Made by a program: the position numbers and the translations under genes | The notes under the pieces: model-generated | Database searches by the model: none | What the model was told of the DNA's origin: nothing | The model's input: only the letters and a program-made list of their open reading frames with translations | Assembly (NCBI GenBank): GCA_009773805.1 | Contig: WTXA01000002.1 | Coordinates: 186,001-250,000, forward strand | Direction of reading: 5' to 3' | Length of the DNA stretch: 64,000 nucleotides | Origin: Fusobacteriota bacterium | GTDB lineage: Bacteria; Bacillota; TC1 | In this document: piece by piece, positions 58,817 to 64,000 of the stretch | Position numbering within the stretch: the first letter of the stretch is position 1 | Layout of the letters: each line of letters begins with the position of its first letter

Positions 58817-59713
58817 TTAATCCTTTTGCTTTAACATAAAATTCAAGAAAGTCTCACTCAAGGGACTTAATGTCTTTAACTTATTATGAATTAAATAAAT
58901 ATTTCGGCTTAAGTCAAAATCATCAACTTCCACGGCTTTAACACAACCTAAGGCTAAACTATCTCCAGCTACCAAGGATGATACAAAAGCCACTGAATTG
59001 GAATTCTTAACTGCTGTAATCGCTGATCTATTACCACTTAACTCTGTAAAATAGGCAAAATTCTTCAATTTTAGACCCTTTGTCTCCATTTTATCCTCTA
59101 ATACTCTTCTAGAAGCCGAACCCTTTTCTCTAACCACTATAGGATATGCTAGCACATCCTTAATACAAACCTTGTCCAACCTAAGTAATGGATGACCATC
59201 CTTGACAATCATAATAACTTTATCCTTTTTAAAAGGTTTGGATTCGATTCTACTATCATCAACCTTCATACCAACAACACCAATATGAATGTCCTCTGAT
59301 ATCAAACTTTCTACAACTTCATCTGAAGATGTTGTAGTAACCATCACATCAGTAGCCGGATAAGCATCCTTAAAACTACTCATATAGGCTGGCAGAATAT
59401 ATTCACCTGGCACAGTACTTGCACCAACTATTAATTTACCTTTTTCCATACATTTCAATTGTTTCATTTCTTCAATCAGCTGTTCATGTGCCTTGATAAT
59501 TTTTTCTGCATAAACATAGAATTGTTTACCTGCTTCAGTAAGCTTGGTCCCTCTTTCTTTTCTTTCGATTAGTTGTAAATCGATTTCACCTTCAAGATTT
59601 TTAATCTGCCAGCTTATTGCAGGTTGAGTCATAAATAGCTCTTTAGCGGCTATAGTAAAGCTTTTCTTTCTGACAACTGTCACAAAAGCTAACAAATGTT
59701 TATAGTTAATCAT
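58817..59713 (-). CDS. LysR family transcriptional regulator
   Basis: 298 aa. N-terminal HTH (INYKHLLAFVTVVRKKSFTIAAKELFMTQPAISWQIKNLEGEIDLQLIERKERGTKLTEAG) and a periplasmic-binding-protein-like effector domain (GKLIVGASTVPGEYILPAYMSSF). This resembles CysL/selenium-metabolism-linked LysR proteins (GASTVPGEYILP). The start MINYKHLL follows AAGGGGAG. It heads the minus-strand group that leads to selD. Confidence 0.88.
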   Translation of the reverse strand: MINYKHLLAFVTVVRKKSFTIAAKELFMTQPAISWQIKNLEGEIDLQLIERKERGTKLTEAGKQFYVYAEKIIKAHEQLIEEMKQLKCMEKGKLIVGASTVPGEYILPAYMSSFKDAYPATDVMVTTTSSDEVVESLISEDIHIGVVGMKVDDSRIESKPFKKDKVIMIVKDGHPLLRLDKVCIKDVLAYPIVVREKGSASRRVLEDKMETKGLKLKNFAYFTELSGNRSAITAVKNSNSVAFVSSLVAGDSLALGCVKAVEVDDFDLSRNIYLIHNKLKTLSPLSETFLNFMLKQKD

Positions 59714-59788
59714 GTAAAAACTCCCCTTCACCACTAAATTTAATATTAAAACTACCACTAATATAATAGCATATAATAGAAAATAATT

Positions 59789-60400
59789 CTATTTTTTCAT
59801 AAATAAATCTACACCTCTAGCAAATTTGCTTTCAGTTCTCACCTTCAAGTTATAATGCTTCAAATAGTCCTCTATAAAAGGAACTATATCACTTTCAATC
59901 CCTTTTTTCAGCTCTACTTCTACTTCCATAATTGGAAGTTCTTTGCCCCTTGAAATAATCTTACCATAATCTACAGCCAGTTCTAATTCTGAACTCCCAT
60001 ATTCTACATCCAAGGTTCTTCTAACAAAATCAGTTTCAACAATCTTCACTAGTTCCTTTTTACCAATTATTTCCTTTAGCTCATCCTTGGTTTCAGGAAA
60101 ATATTCAAGTTTAATTGCTTTAACAGGAACTTCTTTGTTCCATTCTTCTCTTATTAGAACTCCACTATCAAGTTCCTTGGTTCTTTTTTTCAAGGTACAC
60201 ACATAAACACCATTTTCTTTTCTGATTCTTATTACAAAATTGTGTCTAAGTAAATCCAGGTCTCTTGTATCATAGTAGTCTGCATTCATGGATATGATAG
60301 TATAATGCCCAAAGTCCTTCTTCAATCTTTCATCGTCTAGAATTTCTGTTAAGACATCCTCATTCTTGATATCTAATTTGATTTCAATTTCACTGCCCAT
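59789..60400 (-). CDS. CYTH domain protein
   Basis: 203 aa triphosphate tunnel enzyme. EIEIKLDI near the start is the ExExK motif, followed by YYDTRDLDLLRHNFVIRIRKENGVYVCTLKKR, LELAVDYGKI and IMEVEVELKKG (acidic and basic tunnel residues). Members hydrolyse inorganic triphosphate or thiamine triphosphate, or make cAMP. It follows pheA by one base and is probably co-expressed, though the link to aromatic synthesis is unclear. Confidence 0.85.
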   Translation of the reverse strand: MGSEIEIKLDIKNEDVLTEILDDERLKKDFGHYTIISMNADYYDTRDLDLLRHNFVIRIRKENGVYVCTLKKRTKELDSGVLIREEWNKEVPVKAIKLEYFPETKDELKEIIGKKELVKIVETDFVRRTLDVEYGSSELELAVDYGKIISRGKELPIMEVEVELKKGIESDIVPFIEDYLKHYNLKVRTESKFARGVDLFMKK

Positions 60401-60401
60401 A

Positions 60402-61547
60402 CTATTTCCCCTTCACTTCCTTATAGTTACCTTTGAAGTTCATTAATATTGAATTTTCACTAATCTCATTTAAGGCTTTCTTGACTCTCTTTTCCCCAAG
60501 ATTACCATTGAAGTCTATGCTGAATATATATTCGAAGGGTTTACCTAGAATTGGTCTTGAAGCAATCTTCACCATATTCAATCTATTTTCAGTAATACTT
60601 TGAATAACCCTTAACAAGGAACCTTCACTATCTTCAACAACAACTTGGATAGAAATCTTATCATAATCCTTTTCAATCTCAGCTGTCTTCTTGATTATAA
60701 CAAATCTAGTGTAGTTCTCCAAATTATAATTGATATTTTCTTTTAAAATTTTTAGCCCATAAACTTCAGCAGCTCGCTTACTAGCAATAGCACCTAATGA
60801 CACATCTCCACTTCTAGCCACAAACTCGGCGCTAATAGCTGTATTAAAATATGGTATTTCCTTAAAATCATATTCCCTTAAAAACTCTCTTGATTGTTCA
60901 AAACCCTGAACATGGGAATAGACTGTTCTGATATCCTCAATTTTACCAAGTCCTAATAGACAATGAGCCACCTGGACAATTGTTTCACCAACTATGTATA
61001 CACTGTCCCTCTCCAAGAGCCTCTCAACTTCCAGAATACCACCTGTAGAAGTATTCTCAATAGGCAGTACTCCATAATCAGATTCTCCATTCACCACTGC
61101 ATCAATTACTTCCCCAAAGGTCTTGTAACTTCTCTCTTCAACTTCACCAAAATATTGAATAAGAGCTTGTTCCCCAAAAGAACCTTTAACACCACCATAA
61201 GCAACCACAGGCTCACTCACCTTCTCACTAATAACTGGCATTTTAATAATTGCTGATATTGGTGTTCTGTTTTCAATAACAATATCACTTTGTGCATCTC
61301 TACTAACGCTCATTAACTTTTCAAGTAAGGTCTCTACATAAGGAGCAAAGGTTTCGTTAGTTACTCTACCTAGATTCTTTTGAATAACCTCTTCTTCCCT
61401 GCTTCTATCGAGGATTTTCATCCCCTTTTCCTTCTTAAAGAAGCCAATCTCAGTGGCAACTTCTAGACGTTCAGTAATAAGGCGCACTAGCTCCTGATCC
61501 AGCTCATCTATTTTCTTACGTTTTTCATCTAAACCCATTAATCCCAT
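60402..61547 (-). CDS. pheA: Bifunctional chorismate mutase / prephenate dehydratase
   Basis: 381 aa. Residues 5-90: AroQ chorismate mutase (RKKIDELDQELVRLITERLEVATEIGFFKKEKGMKILDRSREEEV). About 110-290: prephenate dehydratase (VAYGGVKGSFGEQALIQYFG, YGVLPIENTSTGGILEV, NYTRFVII). About 300-375: ACT domain for phenylalanine feedback (SEGSLLRVIQSITENRLNMVKIASRPILGKPFEYIFSID). GGAGG lies seven bases before the ATG. It overlaps aroC by ten bases. Confidence 0.93.
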   Translation of the reverse strand: MGLMGLDEKRKKIDELDQELVRLITERLEVATEIGFFKKEKGMKILDRSREEEVIQKNLGRVTNETFAPYVETLLEKLMSVSRDAQSDIVIENRTPISAIIKMPVISEKVSEPVVAYGGVKGSFGEQALIQYFGEVEERSYKTFGEVIDAVVNGESDYGVLPIENTSTGGILEVERLLERDSVYIVGETIVQVAHCLLGLGKIEDIRTVYSHVQGFEQSREFLREYDFKEIPYFNTAISAEFVARSGDVSLGAIASKRAAEVYGLKILKENINYNLENYTRFVIIKKTAEIEKDYDKISIQVVVEDSEGSLLRVIQSITENRLNMVKIASRPILGKPFEYIFSIDFNGNLGEKRVKKALNEISENSILMNFKGNYKEVKGK

Positions 61548-62647
61548 TTTTTATCCTCCAGATAGGCGTCTAACAAAGCAATTGCCAATACACCCTCCAT
61601 TACAGGAATACCTCTAATAGCAATACAAGGATCATGTCTTCCTACTATTTCCAGATCCACATTTTCTCCTGTCTGTATATTTACTGTTTCTTGTTTTTTA
61701 CTTATTGATGGTGTGGCCTTCATGACTACATTAAAAACAATTGGACTTCCTATAGATATTCCACCAATAATGCCCCCATTGTTATTTGTTCTTACACTTA
61801 CAACCCCATCCTTCATATAGTAGGGATCATTAGCTTCAGAACCTTTCATATCAGCAAAAGTAAAACCAGCACCAAAACTGATACCCTTAACCCCAGGAAC
61901 TGAAAATGCTAAACTAGAAATCTTACTCTCCAAACTATTAAAGAAAGGATTGCCAATACCGGCCTTAACACCTACCGCCATACACTCAATAACAGCCCCA
62001 ACAGAATCTCCCTCTGCCTTAGCATCAACTATCACCTTTTCAATATCAAGTCCAACACTTTCTCTTAAAACAGGAACTCTCATCCCTCTTAGTGCTTCCA
62101 ACATTCCTACATAATCTATTTCATCTTCCAATTTACTTAGATCTATAAAACTAATATCCTCTACATCATGAACCTGTTTCAAGTGAGCCCCGATTTCAAC
62201 ACCATAGCTTTTTAGATACTCCTTGGCAATAGCTCCTGCAAACACTAGTGGAGCAGTCAGTCTTCCTGAGAAATGTCCCCCACCCCTATAATCATTAAAC
62301 CCCCTATAATGAACAGCACCGGAATAATCACTATGTCCCGGTCTCATTTTAACTTTTAATTCACTATAGTCCTTGCTTTTAGTATCCTTGGAAAATATAA
62401 TACCACAAATTGGAGCACCTGTAGTCTTACCCTCAAATACACCACTAACTATCTGAACTGCATCATCTTCTTGCCTTGGAGTAGCTAATTTACTAGTACC
62501 AGGTTTCCTACGATCCATTTCGATTTTAATAGCTTCAAGATCTAGCTCTAGTCCAGGTGGCAGTCCATCAATAACTACACCCACAGCCTCACCATGTGAC
62601 TCACCAAATATGCTTAAAGTAATATTCCCACTATAGACACTATTCAC
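61538..62647 (-). CDS. aroC: Chorismate synthase
   Basis: 369 aa, FMNH2-dependent elimination of phosphate from EPSP to chorismate. Motifs: GESHGEAVGVVIDGLPPG, RRKPGTSKLATPRQEDD, RPGHSDYSGAVHYRGFNDYRGGGHFSGRLT, VRTNNNGGIIGGISIG and GRHDPCIAIRGIPV. Starts at GTG after AGGA. Overlaps aroA by eight bases. Confidence 0.96.
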   Translation of the reverse strand: MNSVYSGNITLSIFGESHGEAVGVVIDGLPPGLELDLEAIKIEMDRRKPGTSKLATPRQEDDAVQIVSGVFEGKTTGAPICGIIFSKDTKSKDYSELKVKMRPGHSDYSGAVHYRGFNDYRGGGHFSGRLTAPLVFAGAIAKEYLKSYGVEIGAHLKQVHDVEDISFIDLSKLEDEIDYVGMLEALRGMRVPVLRESVGLDIEKVIVDAKAEGDSVGAVIECMAVGVKAGIGNPFFNSLESKISSLAFSVPGVKGISFGAGFTFADMKGSEANDPYYMKDGVVSVRTNNNGGIIGGISIGSPIVFNVVMKATPSISKKQETVNIQTGENVDLEIVGRHDPCIAIRGIPVMEGVLAIALLDAYLEDKKWD

Positions 62648-63938
62648 TAATCTTTCCTCCTAATTTTACAAAATCAGACCAGAACCTCGGATAGGATTTA
62701 GCCACACTATTAGCACCTGTCAATACCAAAGGCTCCAAAGCCCTTTGACTAGCAACGCCAAGACTCATAGCAACCCTATGGTCATTCCAACTATCTACAG
62801 CACCACCACTAAAACTTTCAACACCATTTATAGTCAGACTATCATCACCAATTAATATATTTGCTCCCATCTTCATCAACTCTTTTGAAGTTGACTCCAA
62901 CCTATTAGATTCCTTAATCTTTAATCTCTCACCATTAATAATTCTAGTCTCACCCTCCGATAAACATGCTAACACAGAAAGTGCAGGAACCAAATCAGGG
63001 CATTCCCTAATATCAATCACTGTCCCTCTAGTCTTACTTGGTCTGAAGACAAAACCACCTGTGATTTCTTCAATATCAGCACCCATTTCCTTCATAATAT
63101 CAATAATTACCTTATCCCCTTGAAGAGAATGCCTATCAAGACCTGTACATCTAATTTCCTTTTGACCAATTGCTCCAGCTACTGCAAAAAAGGCCAATTG
63201 GGAATAATCCCCTTCCACCTCATAAACACCAGAGCTATATTTTTGATTTCCAGCAATCCTGAACACCCTGTAATCCTCATTTTCAATTACAATATCAAAA
63301 TCAGCCAAAGCCTTAATAGTCAGGTCAATATATGGTCTTGACTCTAAAGTAGTAGTCATTTCAATGACACTATCACCATCAAGAAGTGGTAAAGCATAGA
63401 GCAGCCCAGTAATAAACTGGGAGCTAATATCCCCTCTTACCTTAAAATGCCCAGGCTGTAATAATTCCCTACCACTTTCCAACACCAAGGGCAACCTGCC
63501 CTGATCATTTGTAAAATCAATACCTTGTTCTTGCATTATCTCATAATAGACGTTAAGAGGTCTCTCCCCTAGCTTACCTTTACCTTCTACAATAACCTCA
63601 TCACTAAAAAGAAGCAGCAAAGGTATTAGAAATCTTAGAGTAGAACCTGATTCGTTACAATTAAAAACCTTGTTCCTTAGCTTGAAGTTTTTACCGTTAC
63701 CCTCTATCACCAGGGTCAAGGTTCCATCAGCTTCTGCTATTCTATAAAAATCCACACCCAGATTATACATAACCTCGAGTGTTGCTTCAATATCCTTTGA
63801 TGCTTCAATATTCTTTATTATTACTTCTTGTTCACTTAAAGCTGCCCCAATAATATATCTATGAGCCATACTCTTAGAAGGTGGTATTTTAACCTCGCCA
63901 CCTAAATAATTAGGGTATATTGTGATTTTATCCTTCAT
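62640..63938 (-). CDS. aroA: 3-phosphoshikimate 1-carboxyvinyltransferase (EPSP synthase)
   Basis: 432 aa. Motifs: IPPSKSMAHRYIIGAALSE, NCNESGSTLRFLIPLLLLF (LFLGNAGTA-like site), GERPLNVYYEIMQEQGIDF, DISSQFITGLLYALPLL, IKESNRLESTSKELMKMGANI and DSWNDHRVAMSLGVAS. It joins shikimate-3-phosphate with PEP. GAGGG precedes the ATG. It starts 12 bases after the partial gene at the window edge. Confidence 0.96.
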   Translation of the reverse strand: MKDKITIYPNYLGGEVKIPPSKSMAHRYIIGAALSEQEVIIKNIEASKDIEATLEVMYNLGVDFYRIAEADGTLTLVIEGNGKNFKLRNKVFNCNESGSTLRFLIPLLLLFSDEVIVEGKGKLGERPLNVYYEIMQEQGIDFTNDQGRLPLVLESGRELLQPGHFKVRGDISSQFITGLLYALPLLDGDSVIEMTTTLESRPYIDLTIKALADFDIVIENEDYRVFRIAGNQKYSSGVYEVEGDYSQLAFFAVAGAIGQKEIRCTGLDRHSLQGDKVIIDIMKEMGADIEEITGGFVFRPSKTRGTVIDIRECPDLVPALSVLACLSEGETRIINGERLKIKESNRLESTSKELMKMGANILIGDDSLTINGVESFSGGAVDSWNDHRVAMSLGVASQRALEPLVLTGANSVAKSYPRFWSDFVKLGGKISE

Positions 63939-63950
63939 GATGTATCCCTC

Positions 63951-64000
63951 TTAAATTCCTCTATCTATAATATTCATCAAGTTTTCCTTTTTTTCTTCCA
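63951..64000 (-). CDS. 3' end of an unidentified gene of the aromatic operon
   Basis: The last 16 codons (EEKKENLMNIIDRGI then TAA) of a gene entering from the right edge. Its position before aroA suggests another shikimate or tyrosine/phenylalanine gene, but the fragment is too short to identify. Confidence 0.5.
   Translation of the reverse strand, partial: EEKKENLMNIIDRGI

Noticed and set aside
1-64000. CRISPR arrays or complete insertion sequences
   Set aside because: No regularly spaced direct repeats and no full transposase gene with terminal repeats were seen.

Overview
The window is low-GC, AT-rich DNA with strong AGGAGG-type ribosome binding sites, lipoproteins, intrinsic terminators and c-di-GMP-I and preQ1 riboswitches. 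It comes from a Clostridia-type Firmicute (Bacillota), probably anaerobic. The organism decodes UGA as selenocysteine: three genes here carry an in-frame TGA where Sec or Cys is expected (selD, a DsrE-family gene and a membrane protein gene), each followed by a plausible bacterial SECIS hairpin. Most genes lie on the minus strand.

Region by region. 1-4.7 kb: BMP-type nucleoside ABC operon 1 (last permease cut by the window edge) with an upstream RpiR regulator. 4.9-11.2 kb: small membrane proteins and three small XRE regulators in regulator/membrane-protein modules. 11.4-20.6 kb: BMP operon 2 followed by an enamidase-like amidohydrolase, an 8-oxoguanine-deaminase-like enzyme and a creatininase-family hydrolase, with a divergent XRE-cupin regulator and a 57-bp inverted-repeat operator. 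20.8-27.6 kb: a PAP2 phosphatase and a c-di-GMP block (diguanylate cyclase, GGDEF-EAL, tandem HD-GYP, and a decayed diguanylate cyclase behind a c-di-GMP-I riboswitch). 27.8-33.2 kb: a truncated pilin-like protein, a CrtI-like flavoenzyme, two flavodoxins, a UbiA-like remnant, a heliorhodopsin and a divergent membrane protein. 33.4-39.4 kb: BMP operon 3 plus an MDR oxidoreductase. 39.5-44 kb: an IS3 remnant, an SPFH protein, queT-queF under a preQ1 riboswitch, and cobD-cbiB.

44.4-48.1 kb is the most striking part. One operon, cysteine desulfurase - ArsR regulator - membrane selenoprotein - DsrE-family selenoprotein, reads from a promoter region with a 24-bp perfect palindrome, and a DUF302 gene diverges from it. 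Both selenoproteins look prematurely terminated unless TGA is read through. 48.5-51.8 kb: a secreted poly-gamma-glutamate hydrolase-like protein behind two tandem c-di-GMP-I riboswitches, each with its own terminator, and a PocR-GGDEF-HD-GYP sensor. 52.2 kb: tRNA-Leu(CAA) with traces of past integration. 52.3-55 kb: TadE/TadG-like pseudopilins. 55.1-59.7 kb: a CmpB-like membrane protein, selD(Sec), an M18 aminopeptidase, an Fe-S protein and a LysR regulator. 59.8-64 kb: aromatic amino acid genes aroA-aroC-pheA plus a CYTH protein.

Three themes tie the genes together: uptake and breakdown of purine-like heterocycles, c-di-GMP signalling that reaches surface enzymes through RNA switches, and sulfur/selenium handling that itself uses selenoproteins. 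Degraded pieces (tRNA-Leu fragments, GGGTGTC repeats, IS3, SH3 and GGDEF remnants) mark old insertion and deletion sites.
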